Below are positions 8,476 to 17,829 of a stretch of DNA of 64,000 bases, in pieces. The number at the start of each line of letters is the position of its first letter. Positions within the stretch are counted from its first letter, which is position 1. The notes beneath the pieces were generated by a model. The model did not search any database. It saw only the letters and a program-made list of their open reading frames with translations, and was not told the origin of the DNA. Source of the DNA: Gammaproteobacteria bacterium (lineage in GTDB: Bacteria > Pseudomonadota > Gammaproteobacteria > DSM-16500); NCBI GenBank assembly GCA_014132615.1, contig BMAH01000030.1, positions 62,001 through 126,000 of the forward strand, written 5' to 3'. The translations under genes were made by a program, and so were the position numbers.

Positions 8476-8655
8476 ATCCGTTTCACCTCGCACATTGCTA
8501 AAGTCTTATAAAATATAAAAACTATCATTTATAATTAAGTATATAAGTAAAATATTAAAACTTTATTATTTAAGGGAAAAAAAGGAAATTTTTTAAATAC
8601 ATCAACTTAGATTTATAAAAAAACATTTACACTTACAATGAATTTTTTATTTTAT

Positions 8656-9555
8656 TTATAAATCATTTAACCATTTACTAATTATGTTAATTTGTTCAAT
8701 AGCTTGTAAAACAGGTGCGTGACCTGTTTCTGCAATTTCAACTATTTCGACATTACTTTTAGACTGCTGCATTTTAGCTACTGTTTCTGGTAGTAAAATA
8801 TCAGATTGTTGCCCTCTAATAACAAGCACAGGACAATTTATCTTGTTCCATATTTCCCATAAATCGATATCAAAAAATAATCCTTGTAGCGTCTTTTGCT
8901 GATTAAACAATAACTTCCATGCTAACTGACTTTTTGCTTGGGATGTTTTCACACCAGGATCTAATTTAGAAACAAAATGTCCTTTACCATCTGGTTTAAT
9001 GCTTGATCCAACTAACTGTTCCCATTGCGCATCAGTCAAAGGGCCGAAAGTAGAATAAATAGTTTTATAATATTGCTTAGCTTCTTCCATGGTATTAAAC
9101 ACAGGATCTAATCCAGTATATTTAGCAAGCCTTGATAAACCTTTTAGAGGAATCAAAGGTCCTATGTCATTTAACACTAATCGTCTAATCGGTGTATTAG
9201 GCAATGAAGCAAGCACCATACCGATTACTCCACCCATGGATGTGCCTATCCAATCAATTTGTTTAGCGCGTGTAAGTGCAATAAGTGCAGTCATATCTGC
9301 TAAATATTGTTCGTAAGTATAATGCAATGGATTCTTTAACCAATCGCTATTACCTCTTCCCACAATATCAGGACAATATAGATGATAACCTTGCTCGCTT
9401 AATTGAGAAGCTAGTGCATCAAAATCGCGACCATTGCGTGTTAATCCATGTACACAAATAATTGGCGTTTCATTCTCTTTTGCTATACCCCATTCTGTGT
9501 ATGCAACGCGATGAAAACCTTCTTCAGATAACCCTAGCAGATAATTTTGATTCAT
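8656..9555 (-). CDS. Alpha/beta hydrolase
   Basis: 299 residues from ATG 9555, preferred over GTG 9582 because AGGAAG lies 7 nt before it. Alpha/beta-hydrolase fold with HG oxyanion region ICVHGLTRNGRDF, nucleophile elbow GTSMGG (Ser near residue 107), an acid in the VIRGQQSDIL strand, and a catalytic His in ETGHAPVL near the C terminus. Cytoplasmic, with no signal peptide. The substrate (ester, lactone or similar) cannot be told. Confidence 0.85.
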   Translation of the reverse strand: MNQNYLLGLSEEGFHRVAYTEWGIAKENETPIICVHGLTRNGRDFDALASQLSEQGYHLYCPDIVGRGNSDWLKNPLHYTYEQYLADMTALIALTRAKQIDWIGTSMGGVIGMVLASLPNTPIRRLVLNDIGPLIPLKGLSRLAKYTGLDPVFNTMEEAKQYYKTIYSTFGPLTDAQWEQLVGSSIKPDGKGHFVSKLDPGVKTSQAKSQLAWKLLFNQQKTLQGLFFDIDLWEIWNKINCPVLVIRGQQSDILLPETVAKMQQSKSNVEIVEIAETGHAPVLQAIEQINIISKWLNDL

Positions 9556-9626
9556 TACTAACTTCCTGTAAGTAAAATTCACGTAGTAACCTTGTGATTG
9601 TTGACATTTGTATAGCTGTCATCCTA

Positions 9627-9776
9627 TAGAATTGTCATCCTGAGCACAGCGAAGGATCTGCTTTTTCCTTGATAATAATAAATCATTTGAGCCTTAATTG
9701 CCCTTCTTGAATTAATGTAATTTTTTGTCATGCAGTTATAAACAGATCCTTCGCTGTGCTCAGGATGACAATTCTA
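9627..9776. repeat. 150-bp MITE-like element with perfect 34-bp inverted repeats
   Basis: Arms at 9627-9660 and 9743-9776 are exact reverse complements over 34 bp (core GTCATCCTGAGCACAGCGAA, then GGATCTG), separated by 82 bp of AT-rich DNA without a gene. Both outer ends are TA, which could be a target duplication. The core GTCATCCTGAGC..GCGAAGGATC resembles a repeat widespread in bacterial intergenic DNA. The RNA could form a long hairpin between the hydrolase and guaB genes. Confidence 0.75.
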
Positions 9777-9841
9777 CAAGATAACGACGTTTAGGAGAGG
9801 TTGTGTTTACAAAAAAACCTGTTAGCTAGACAAAAAATGTG

Positions 9842-9847
9842 TATAAT
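9842..9847 (+). promoter_or_regulatory. Probable -10 box of guaBA
   Basis: TATAAT 46 bp before the guaB ATG. The -35 at 17-bp spacing is weak (CTGTTA). It lies inside an upstream in-frame extension of guaB, which argues for the later start at 9893. Confidence 0.5.
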
Positions 9848-9892
9848 GGGCCGTTAATTTTAACCTGCAAATTATATAGTAGGGGAATTAAC

Positions 9893-11383
9893 ATGCTGCG
9901 CTTAGCCCAAAACGAATTAGCACTTACTTTTGACGATGTTTTACTCCTACCTGGAGAGTCCTCTGTTGTGCCCAAAGAGGTTGATTTAAAAACAAAATTA
10001 ACCCGTCATATTAGCCTTAATATCCCTTTATTATCCGCTGCAATGGATACTGTAACAGAAGCACCGCTTGCTATTGCGCTAGCGCAAGAAGGGGGTATAG
10101 GGATTATTCATAAGAATATGTCTATAGCAGACCAAGCAGCCCAAGTTCGCAAAGTGAAAAAATTTGAGAGTGGGGTGGTCAAAGATCCAGTCACTATTAC
10201 CCCTCAAACCACCGTAAGACAAGTGATGGAATTGAGTAAGAAATATAACTTTCATGCTTTTCCCGTTGTTGAAACAAACCAAGCATTAGTGGGAATAGTG
10301 ACAGGTCGTGATTTACGTTTTGAAACTAACTTAGATCAACCGGTTGCTAATGTTATGACGCCTAAATCACGCTTAGTGACTGTAAAAGAGTTAACAGACA
10401 GAAGTATTGTCGAGAAATTGCTGCATAAACACCGCATAGAAAAAGTATTAGTCGTAAATGATAGCTTTGAATTGCAGGGAATGGTGACTGTCAACGATAT
10501 CTTGAAAAATCAAGCTAAACCATTTGCTTGCAAAGATGCGCAAGGTCAATTGCGTGTAGGTGCAGCAGTCGGTACAGGCGCTGATACTGATGAACGTATT
10601 GAGGCATTAATTCAAGCAGGTGTAGATATTATTGTTGTTGATACAGCGCATGGTCATTCTAAAAATGTGATTGAGAGAGTGAGCTGGGTTAAGAAAAAAT
10701 ATCCTAATGTATCTGTTGTTGGTGGCAATATTGCTACTCAAGAAGCAGCGCTTGCTTTAGCAAAAGCAGGTGCAGATGCTGTGAAGGTAGGTATAGGCCC
10801 GGGCTCTATTTGTACTACGCGTATTGTGACAGGTGTAGGTATGCCGCAAATTACCGCTATCTCAAATGTCAGTCATGCATTAGCGGGTTCTGAAGTGGGT
10901 GTGATTGCAGACGGTGGTATACGTTATTCAGGTGATGTAGTAAAAGCGTTAGCAGCAGGTGCATCGGTCGTTATGGTGGGCGGATTATTTGCAGGAACTG
11001 AAGAAGCACCGGGTGAAGTAGAACTTTATCACGGTCGTTCCTACAAGGCTTATCGTGGTATGGGTTCACTAGGTGCTATGTCACAACGTCATGGTTCAAG
11101 TGATAGATATTTTCAAGATGGTGCGAATAACATACAAAAATTAGTACCAGAAGGTATTGAAGGCCGCGTACCTTACAAAGGTAGCATGGTAAATATTGTT
11201 AACCAATTAATGGGTGGTTTACGCTCAGGTATGGGCTATACCGGCTGTCCTGATATAGCAACCTTACGCACTAAACCTAAGTTTGTTAGAGTCACGCCTT
11301 CAGGTGTGCGTGAAAGTCATGTACACGATGTGCAAATTACAAAAGAAGCACCTAACTACCATATTGATGAGAAGTATTTATAA
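9893..11383 (+). CDS. guaB: IMP dehydrogenase
   Basis: Oxidises IMP to XMP with NAD, the rate-limiting step to GMP. 496 residues from ATG 9893; AGGGGAA lies 6 nt upstream and the N terminus [20 protein letters not shown] matches the family. The upstream in-frame GTG at 9839 is rejected because it lies on the promoter. Two CBS domains occupy about 90-200. The catalytic Cys is in [15 protein letters not shown], the flap is in [12 protein letters not shown], and the R-Y dyad region follows. It is followed after 2 bp by guaA. Confidence 0.97.
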   Translation: MLRLAQNELALTFDDVLLLPGESSVVPKEVDLKTKLTRHISLNIPLLSAAMDTVTEAPLAIALAQEGGIGIIHKNMSIADQAAQVRKVKKFESGVVKDPVTITPQTTVRQVMELSKKYNFHAFPVVETNQALVGIVTGRDLRFETNLDQPVANVMTPKSRLVTVKELTDRSIVEKLLHKHRIEKVLVVNDSFELQGMVTVNDILKNQAKPFACKDAQGQLRVGAAVGTGADTDERIEALIQAGVDIIVVDTAHGHSKNVIERVSWVKKKYPNVSVVGGNIATQEAALALAKAGADAVKVGIGPGSICTTRIVTGVGMPQITAISNVSHALAGSEVGVIADGGIRYSGDVVKALAAGASVVMVGGLFAGTEEAPGEVELYHGRSYKAYRGMGSLGAMSQRHGSSDRYFQDGANNIQKLVPEGIEGRVPYKGSMVNIVNQLMGGLRSGMGYTGCPDIATLRTKPKFVRVTPSGVRESHVHDVQITKEAPNYHIDEKYL

Positions 11384-11385
11384 TT

Positions 11386-12954
11386 ATGTCTACTCATGCT
11401 GAACGCATTTTAATTTTAGATTTTGGTTCTCAGTATTCACAATTAATTGCAAGACGTGTGCGCGAATTAGGTGTTTATTGTGAAATTTATCCTTACACAT
11501 TAAGTGATGAAGAAATTCTTTCTTTTTCACCCACAGGCGTGATTTTATCAGGCGGTCCCGAGAGTGTAACGGGTTCATTTACACCACGTATTCCAGATTC
11601 TATTTTCACTTTAGGTTGCCCAGTGTTAGGCATTTGCTACGGTATGCAAGCTATGGCGCATCAATTAGGCGGTTATGTTGCGCCAGGATTAAAACGTGAA
11701 TTTGGTTACGCGCAAGTTAAAGTGCAAGAGAATTCAAGGTTATTTGCAGATATCGAAGATCATGTAAATGAACAAGGTGATTCTTTCTTAGATGTATGGA
11801 TGAGTCATGGCGATCATGTTTCGAAATTACCTTCTGCATTTACTGCGATTGCAAAAACTGAAGATTGCATTGCAGCGATGGCCGATGAAGCGCGGCATTT
11901 TTATGGGTTGCAATTTCATCCAGAAGTGTCCCATACACGTCAAGGTAAGCGTATTTTAGAACGTTTTGTACTGGATATTTGCGGTTGCAAGCCAACGTGG
12001 ACTGCTAAAAATATTATTGATGAACAAGTTTCTTTAATACGTGAAAAAGTTGGAAACGATCAAGTTGTACTAGGCTTATCTGGCGGTGTTGATTCATCCG
12101 TTGCTGCTTTGTTATTGCATAAAGCAATAGGCGATCAACTTATTTGTGTCTTTGTAGACACAGGTTTGTTGCGTTTAAATGAAGCAGAGCAAGTTAAAAA
12201 TTTATTTTCTAATCATTTTGGTATTAAACTCATTTGTGTTAATGCACAACAAGAATTTTATCAAGCGTTAGCAGGTATATCTGATCCTGAAGAAAAACGC
12301 AAAGTAATAGGCAAAAAGTTTATCGATGTATTTGATCAGCAAGCTAGTCAATTGCCTAAAGTAAAATGGTTAGCGCAGGGCACAATCTATTCTGATGTGA
12401 TTGAATCAGCGGGTGCAAAAACAGGTACTGCTCATCTTATTAAATCACATCATAATGTTGGTGGTTTACCTGATAATATGAAATTAAAATTAGTCGAGCC
12501 TTTGAGAGAATTATTTAAAGATGAAGTAAGACGCATAGGATTGGAGTTAGGTTTGCCAACAGATTTGATTAACCGCCATCCTTTTCCTGGCCCAGGGTTG
12601 GGCGTGCGCGTATTAGGTGAAATTAAAGAAAATTACCTAGAAATTTTACGCCGTGCAGATGCGATTTTAATCGAGGAATTAATTAAACAAGATTTATATT
12701 ATAAAGTCAGCCAAGCATTTGCTGTTTTCCTTCCTGTTAAATCCGTGGGTGTAGTGGGCGATGCAAGACAATATGAATATGTAGTTGCTATACGTGCTGT
12801 TGAAACGATTGATTTTATGACAGCACATTGGGCTCGCCTACCTTATGAATTTTTAGAAATTGTATCGCGTCGTATTATTAATGAAGTGCCAGGCATTTCA
12901 CGAGTGACTTACGATATTTCAAGTAAGCCGCCTGCGACAATTGAGTGGGAATAA
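11386..12954 (+). CDS. guaA: GMP synthase (glutamine-hydrolysing)
   Basis: Converts XMP to GMP using glutamine and ATP. 522 residues. Class I glutamine amidotransferase domain first, with Cys in [15 protein letters not shown] and the His-Glu pair in FHPEVSHT; then the ATP-pyrophosphatase domain with PP-loop [15 protein letters not shown]; then the dimerisation domain ending PPATIEWE. It is translationally close to guaB (2-bp gap) and overlaps the proposed start of tadA. Confidence 0.97.
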   Translation: MSTHAERILILDFGSQYSQLIARRVRELGVYCEIYPYTLSDEEILSFSPTGVILSGGPESVTGSFTPRIPDSIFTLGCPVLGICYGMQAMAHQLGGYVAPGLKREFGYAQVKVQENSRLFADIEDHVNEQGDSFLDVWMSHGDHVSKLPSAFTAIAKTEDCIAAMADEARHFYGLQFHPEVSHTRQGKRILERFVLDICGCKPTWTAKNIIDEQVSLIREKVGNDQVVLGLSGGVDSSVAALLLHKAIGDQLICVFVDTGLLRLNEAEQVKNLFSNHFGIKLICVNAQQEFYQALAGISDPEEKRKVIGKKFIDVFDQQASQLPKVKWLAQGTIYSDVIESAGAKTGTAHLIKSHHNVGGLPDNMKLKLVEPLRELFKDEVRRIGLELGLPTDLINRHPFPGPGLGVRVLGEIKENYLEILRRADAILIEELIKQDLYYKVSQAFAVFLPVKSVGVVGDARQYEYVVAIRAVETIDFMTAHWARLPYEFLEIVSRRIINEVPGISRVTYDISSKPPATIEWE

Positions 12955-13411
12955 TTTGTTTACCGATAAAGATATTCACTGGATGCAGCATGCTTATCAA
13001 TTAGCAGAGCATGCTGCTGCTATAGGTGAAGTGCCTGTGGGCGCGGTATTGGTGCGCAATGATGAAATAATTGGAGAGGGTTACAATCAACCCATTTCGG
13101 CTCAAGATCCCAGCGCTCATGCTGAAATAATTGCTTTAAGACAAGCTGCAAAAACAATACAAAACTATCGTTTATTAAACACAACACTTTATGTTACTTT
13201 AGAGCCTTGCACTATGTGCGCAGGCGCAATGGTGCATGCTCGTATTGAAAGGCTAATATATGGCGCAAATGAGCCAAGAGCAGGCGCTGTAACCAGTGTT
13301 GCGCAATGTTTGGACCAACCCTTTCTTAATCACCGAGTTAAACACCAAAGCGGTCTTTTAGCCATTCCTTGCGGTAACTTGCTAAGCGAATTTTTTAAAG
13401 CTAGACGTTAA
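12941..13411 (+). CDS. tadA: tRNA-specific adenosine deaminase
   Basis: Deaminates A34 to inosine in tRNA-Arg(ACG), a tRNA present in this window at 33894-33967. Zinc and catalytic motifs are [10 protein letters not shown] and [16 protein letters not shown]. There is no ATG at the expected place: TTG 12941 (156 residues, overlapping guaA by 14 bp) and TTG 12956 (151 residues, with GTGGGA upstream) are both possible. ATG 12983 would cut into the first helix. Translational coupling to guaA is likely. Confidence 0.93.
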   Translation: MSGNNLFTDKDIHWMQHAYQLAEHAAAIGEVPVGAVLVRNDEIIGEGYNQPISAQDPSAHAEIIALRQAAKTIQNYRLLNTTLYVTLEPCTMCAGAMVHARIERLIYGANEPRAGAVTSVAQCLDQPFLNHRVKHQSGLLAIPCGNLLSEFFKARR

Positions 13412-13431
13412 AGTACTTCATATAAAACTAC

Positions 13432-14298
13432 TTGCTTATTGTAAAGAACTTCTTGTATCGTTTTAGTATGCAGAATACAAAAACCTTACGTTCTTATCAT
13501 CGTTGTGTCGCTTTCTGTACGGCAGAAAGTTACGATATCTTAGGTTTGGCAGCATTTTTTAAAAAGAAAGGCTATCAAACCCACATGTCTAAAGATGTAC
13601 TGCAAGTTAAAAATGCTAAGCGTGCTGATAGTGTCTTTTTTTTCAATTACGGTTGTTTTGTTTCTTGGGGATTCAATAAAAGCTTTGAAGAAAAATTAGT
13701 TGAATATGTTAAACCTTACTCAATGCAACCCTTAAAAATTATAGAAGTTGACCATTTTTATTATCAATATGCCGATGAAACCCGATTAGATATTCATCAA
13801 AAATTACGTTTAGATATTATTTTGCTGGGCTCAAGTGATGACCAAATTAAACTAGCTATCTCTTATGGTTTAGGGCAATCTATTAAATTAGAAGCATTTG
13901 AAGAAGCTATTCAAGATGCAATTAGGAAAAATGATTACCTACCAAAAGAGATAGCGACACGTGGTTCTATTTCTTTATCAAGACGTGCCATTTTTAAACG
14001 TATAGGTGAAATATTTTTGGCGCGTAGTTCCATTAACTTAAATATTGAATATTTAGATGTGCCTGAATTTTTTTGGCGTAACCCTAATTTAGAACCGTTT
14101 TACATTATGACAAAAAAATTCTTAGATATACCCAGTCGTGTGATGGCATTAAATCAAAAATTGGATGTATTGCAAGAATTGCTGCATATTTTAAATAGCC
14201 AAGTGCAGCATAGACATTCAAGTATGCTAGAAAGCATTATTATTTTACTTATTTTAATTGAAATTATAGTGAGTTTGTTTCAATTACATTTTGTTTAA
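13432..14298 (+). CDS. RMND1/YagE (DUF155) family membrane protein
   Basis: Bacterial member of the family of yeast Rmd1 and mitochondrial RMND1, which supports mitochondrial translation in animals; the bacterial role is not known. Features: FFFNYGCFVSWGF, then DIPSRVMALNQKLDVLQELL, and one hydrophobic C-terminal helix after HSSMLESI (about 268-284), the normal family layout. The start is uncertain: TTG 13432 gives 288 residues and ATG 13468 gives 276, neither with a strong ribosome site. The 3' end overlaps the convergent mscS-like gene by 15 bp. Confidence 0.8.
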   Translation: MLIVKNFLYRFSMQNTKTLRSYHRCVAFCTAESYDILGLAAFFKKKGYQTHMSKDVLQVKNAKRADSVFFFNYGCFVSWGFNKSFEEKLVEYVKPYSMQPLKIIEVDHFYYQYADETRLDIHQKLRLDIILLGSSDDQIKLAISYGLGQSIKLEAFEEAIQDAIRKNDYLPKEIATRGSISLSRRAIFKRIGEIFLARSSINLNIEYLDVPEFFWRNPNLEPFYIMTKKFLDIPSRVMALNQKLDVLQELLHILNSQVQHRHSSMLESIIILLILIEIIVSLFQLHFV

Positions 14299-15489
14299 AC
14301 CGTTGGTTTCAGCATTGTTTAACCTAACCTTGGGTAAATAATCTGGATAATTTTCCCGTATAAAATCTAACATTTTCTCTCTTACTTCTGCTCTTAGATC
14401 AGATAAATCATCGGCATTAGCTGCACTCACTTGTACCCGAATTTCAACTGAACGTTCAGTTAAATTAGCGACTTGTAATTTACTTGCTCTCCCATCCCAA
14501 TAAGATGAGGTTTGTAAAATTTTATCTAATTGTTCACGCAATACAGTAACAGGTAATAAATAATCGACGTAAAAATGTAAGCTGCTTCTTAAGCTATCAC
14601 CTTCACGCGACCAATTCTCAAATGGTTTTTCAACAAAGTAACTAATAGGAACGACTAAGCGTCGTCTATCACCTAATTTTAGTGTAACGTAGGTAAAAGT
14701 GACTTCTTCAATAATACCGGATGAATTTTCAATTACGACAATATCACCAATTTTAATGGTTTGTGATAAAGCAATTTGTATGCCTGAAAAAAGCGAGACT
14801 AATGTTTTTTGCGCGGATAAACCGACGATAGCAGTTAAAAAACCAGCGGAAGCTAACAAACTAATACCAATATTTTTAACACTGTTAAAACTCATTAAGA
14901 TAGCAGCAATAGTAATAATCACAACGAGTACAGTGGCAATGTTTCTAATGATGCGGGTTTTAGTATAAAGGGCCTTAGCACGTAAGTTGCGTTTTCCCGC
15001 ATGTTTTAGCATAAATTCATAAACCATAGCCTCGTATGCGTAGAGTGCTTGTATCGCAATCCAGCCTATAGAGCCTATGATAATAGTATGGATAACATTG
15101 TTAGCTAAGGTTAAATAAAATTTAGAAGGCGCTAACATATCAATAAGAATGTTTAATACAACTAAAATAAAGATAATTTTTAAACCTTTTCTTGCGCTAG
15201 CAAGAATTAAGGAACTGAGAGGATGTTGTTTTGCTAAACGTTTTTCATACCAGCGACATAATAAAACAATGGCATTATAAAAAAAGGTAGCAAACGCAAG
15301 TAAGATAAAAATAGCGCCAACCTGATCGGTTAAATCAAAAATTGTTTTCCATTGTGTTAAGGGGAAAATGTCATCTATAGCAGAGAGGGCAATTAGGGTG
15401 ACACCAATAATAAAATAAACAATAGGTAATTTTAATGCTCTTAGCATAATACGTCGTAAAAAGCTGCCAAACATGGGGTATGTAAGCAT
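14284..15489 (-). CDS. MscS-family mechanosensitive ion channel
   Basis: 401-residue inner-membrane protein with four to five N-terminal transmembrane segments. The MscS pore and beta domain follow: SAGFLTAIVGLSAQKTLVSLFSG, IKIGDIVVIENSSGIIEEVTF and the VPISYF region. Opens on membrane tension to release solutes in osmotic downshock. Longer at the N terminus than E. coli MscS (286 residues), like YbdG/YnaI types. Confidence 0.9.
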   Translation of the reverse strand: MLTYPMFGSFLRRIMLRALKLPIVYFIIGVTLIALSAIDDIFPLTQWKTIFDLTDQVGAIFILLAFATFFYNAIVLLCRWYEKRLAKQHPLSSLILASARKGLKIIFILVVLNILIDMLAPSKFYLTLANNVIHTIIIGSIGWIAIQALYAYEAMVYEFMLKHAGKRNLRAKALYTKTRIIRNIATVLVVIITIAAILMSFNSVKNIGISLLASAGFLTAIVGLSAQKTLVSLFSGIQIALSQTIKIGDIVVIENSSGIIEEVTFTYVTLKLGDRRRLVVPISYFVEKPFENWSREGDSLRSSLHFYVDYLLPVTVLREQLDKILQTSSYWDGRASKLQVANLTERSVEIRVQVSAANADDLSDLRAEVREKMLDFIRENYPDYLPKVRLNNAETNGLNKM

Positions 15490-15649
15490 AGATTCCTCTC
15501 TCTCAGAAATTGTATTGTACTATTCTGCTTTCGTCTTGGCTAATCCCTATTTTTATATTTATTTCATTAAAATTAATAAGTTAGCTGGCAGGCTAAAAGC
15601 GATGCAACGTCTATACTTAAAATAATAATAATGAAACGAGAAAAAAGGT

Positions 15650-16156
15650 ATGCTCAATAATACCATTGAAGATAAAGATATAGAGAAATTAATTAAAAAA
15701 GTGAGGGATAAAACTAAATCCAATGTATTGGCGGATGAACTGCAGAAAATTAAGGATCAAGGATATCCAGTCTCTATAACTTTTGCAAAAATGGTTCAGT
15801 ATTTAGAAGATTTTTTTGATATGGCTGTCAATAGATATCGAGGTTATGGACGTTTAATGAGTCAATCCAATTACGTAAATGAATTAAATCGCGGCGGAGG
15901 AAAGGATTTACATAGGCAAATTGGTTTAATACTAAAAACAGAGATTTATAATAATCCTCGTTATCTCTCTGCTGGTAATTTTAAAATGTTATCTAGCGTA
16001 AGTGAGTTAAAAGAAACTTCAAATAAAAAAATATTATCACGAAAATTACGTACCGCATCGAAAAACAAGGCGCCAAAGAGAAAATCATTATTTAGTAAAT
16101 TTAAAAGTAAAGTTATCAAACCTATCAAACATGCGATAAAGATAAAGCGATTTTAG
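15650..16156 (+). CDS. Unknown protein with basic C-terminal tail
   Basis: 168 residues, not recognised. AAAAAAGG lies just before the ATG. The first 110 residues are mixed helical with no signal peptide. Residues 118-168 are strongly basic (KILSRKLRTASKNKAPKRKS, then KFKSKVIKPIKHAIKIKRF), resembling a membrane-, nucleic-acid- or nucleus-directed tail. It sits just upstream of the GTPase gene on the same strand (68-bp gap), so the two may be expressed together. Lys/Asn-rich composition is like other accessory genes here. Candidate effector by context only. Confidence 0.6.
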   Translation: MLNNTIEDKDIEKLIKKVRDKTKSNVLADELQKIKDQGYPVSITFAKMVQYLEDFFDMAVNRYRGYGRLMSQSNYVNELNRGGGKDLHRQIGLILKTEIYNNPRYLSAGNFKMLSSVSELKETSNKKILSRKLRTASKNKAPKRKSLFSKFKSKVIKPIKHAIKIKRF

Positions 16157-16224
16157 TTATTTAATTTCATTGTATTTAGTCAATCTTTTATTTATGCTGC
16201 GATTATAAAATAAGGAATAATCGC

Positions 16225-16881
16225 ATGCGATCAACTAATTTACCTAAATTACAGATTGTCGTATTGGGCAGCCCTGCTGTTGGTAAAACTTGCTTTATCG
16301 ATTCTTTTTGTAATGGATACTTTGAAGATAGCCCTATTGCTACTGTACCAATAGAAATAAGCAAAAAAATTATAAATTTAAATGATAATATATTCAACTT
16401 GTGTATCGTTGAAGGTAAAAGCCCTTACAATAAAATGTTTGAGAATATTAAACATTCTTTATTATCTGCTGAGACTAAAGCAGTTATTATAATGTGTGAT
16501 TTATCAAATAAAAATGCGATGGAAGGATACCAAGCTGAAATTGAAGCATGTATTAATGAAATGCAACATTGTAAAGGTAATCCAATAAAGATAGTGATTG
16601 GTAGTAAATATGATTCAGCTATTAATGAGAATAATCAATTATTAAAAAAGTTAGCTGAAGATAATGGATTATATTATAAAACTAGCAATGCCAAAGATAT
16701 TGCACAAGTAAATGAGCTATTTAATGAAATCTTACAATACATTCTAGAAGCAAATCCTATAAAAGAAAGCTCTATCAACCAAGAAACTCTGTCACAGTTA
16801 TCATTTTTATCTTACATGAATATTGATAGAGGTGAAAAAGACGAAGAAATACAAGTCAGTCGGCGATGTATTTTATACTAG
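16225..16881 (+). CDS. Ras/Rab-like small GTPase with C-terminal CaaX box, candidate effector
   Basis: 218 residues. G1 P-loop GSPAVGKT at 15-22 is intact; G2 Thr is at 40 (ATVPIE). G3 is lost: where Rab proteins have WDTAGQE, this has IVEGKSP (61-67), so the metal-binding Asp, the Gly and the catalytic Gln are gone. G4 is SKYD at 127-130 (Ser for Asn) and G5 is TSNAK at 153-157. A linker follows, ending RRCILY, a Cys-aliphatic-aliphatic-X prenylation box with Cys215, as in host Ras/Rab proteins. The basic residues before it fit membrane binding. The family is clear. Loss of normal GTP hydrolysis and host lipidation are inferences. Confidence 0.82.
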   Translation: MRSTNLPKLQIVVLGSPAVGKTCFIDSFCNGYFEDSPIATVPIEISKKIINLNDNIFNLCIVEGKSPYNKMFENIKHSLLSAETKAVIIMCDLSNKNAMEGYQAEIEACINEMQHCKGNPIKIVIGSKYDSAINENNQLLKKLAEDNGLYYKTSNAKDIAQVNELFNEILQYILEANPIKESSINQETLSQLSFLSYMNIDRGEKDEEIQVSRRCILY

Positions 16882-16931
16882 ATACAGCAAATCTATATCT
16901 TATGCCAGATAACGCGAGAGCCTTATGTGTA

Positions 16932-16964
16932 GAAGTTCAGCCTTTATAGGATAGTCTGAACTTC
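16932..16964 (-). terminator. Stem-loop copy 1, downstream of secreted paralogue
   Basis: GAAGTTCAG and CTGAACTTC form a perfect 9-bp stem with a 15-nt loop, 24 bp past the stop codon of the gene at 16988. The same element recurs at 18104-18136 behind the paralogue. Little U-tract, so terminator or mRNA-end hairpin. Confidence 0.5.
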
Positions 16965-16987
16965 AATGTTTACTTACATGCTATGAT

Positions 16988-17797
16988 TTAAACTTTCGCT
17001 TTAATCACTTTTTGCATAGAAGTTTTCTGAGATGAAATATCAACTTTATATTGGGTAATTTCTATAGGGTCATTTGAGAATTTGCTGTTACGTACGTTAT
17101 CATTGTAAGTAAACTGCTCATTGTTTAACCATTGAATGTTACTTGTAGAATGTAATTCAGAATCATATAGTCCCCTAAAAATGCTTTTATGTAAAACTTC
17201 AAAACTTTTATTTGTTATTGTGTCGTAGATTTCTATGCTGCCCATAGTGATCAATAATAAATATCGATTTGAAGGAGAAAATTCGGCTCTTAAAGGTCCT
17301 GAATGTGGTTTAAAATACTTGATTTCTTTGGTATTTATATCAGCAACAAATAGAAAATAGGTGCCTCCACCTGTTCCTATTTCCGAACTTGGTACTTGTA
17401 AATATAATTTGCCTTTTGTTTCATCAAAAGCTAGGAAATCAGCTGCTCCGATGATGCAAGGCTTATAACAAAAACCATTTCCTTCATCACAAATGTCGAT
17501 GTTTTGTTCATCACAATGGTCTTCTGTTAGAGGTAGTTGTCTTGTGTTGATAGACCAAATGGGTTCTTCAAACATAGGGTTTTCATTTACAGTTTTGTAG
17601 GGCTGGATAAATATTTCGTGGCTATATTTATCCCCGGAGAGGGTTTTTCTATAAACATCTTTTGTGTTGATAGCTAATTTTTTAAAAGTGTGTGATTCAA
17701 CGAGTTTCTCGCTGATGATGTTATCCTCGCTTGCTAAAGCTTTAAAATTAATTACGAGAAAAAAAATAAATATCAGAATGGTTTTGTTTATAGTCAT
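16988..17797 (-). CDS. Secreted protein of unknown family (paralogue A)
   Basis: 269 residues with a signal peptide (MTINKTILIFIFFLVINFKA then LASE). The mature part is beta-rich with propeller-like segments, such as FSPSNRYLLLITMGSIEIYD. A Cys cluster lies around residues 94-115 (DHCDEQNIDICD to CYKPC), plausibly disulphide bonded. It is clearly homologous along its whole length to the gene at 18239-19060, including GTGGGTYFLFVADIN and the C terminus KVIKAKV. Exported to the periplasm or beyond. I do not recognise the family. Confidence 0.75.
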   Translation of the reverse strand: MTINKTILIFIFFLVINFKALASEDNIISEKLVESHTFKKLAINTKDVYRKTLSGDKYSHEIFIQPYKTVNENPMFEEPIWSINTRQLPLTEDHCDEQNIDICDEGNGFCYKPCIIGAADFLAFDETKGKLYLQVPSSEIGTGGGTYFLFVADINTKEIKYFKPHSGPLRAEFSPSNRYLLLITMGSIEIYDTITNKSFEVLHKSIFRGLYDSELHSTSNIQWLNNEQFTYNDNVRNSKFSNDPIEITQYKVDISSQKTSMQKVIKAKV

Positions 17798-17829
17798 TTA
17801 AATTCCTTAATTAATTTTACAAAAAAAAC

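Noticed and set aside
8476-8493. GTG start for the F-box protein
   Set aside because: ATG 8475 has the AGGTG ribosome site at better spacing; the GTG codon lacks one.
8494-8655. Possible small gene between the F-box and hydrolase genes
   Set aside because: Very AT-rich with frequent stops in all frames; I see no gene or clear signal.
9627-9776. Simple rho-independent terminator
   Set aside because: The arms are 34 bp with an 82-bp loop and no U-tract; an inserted element is more likely.
9839-9892. Longer guaB start at GTG 9839
   Set aside because: It overlaps the TATAAT box; ATG 9893 has AGGGGAA and matches the family N terminus.
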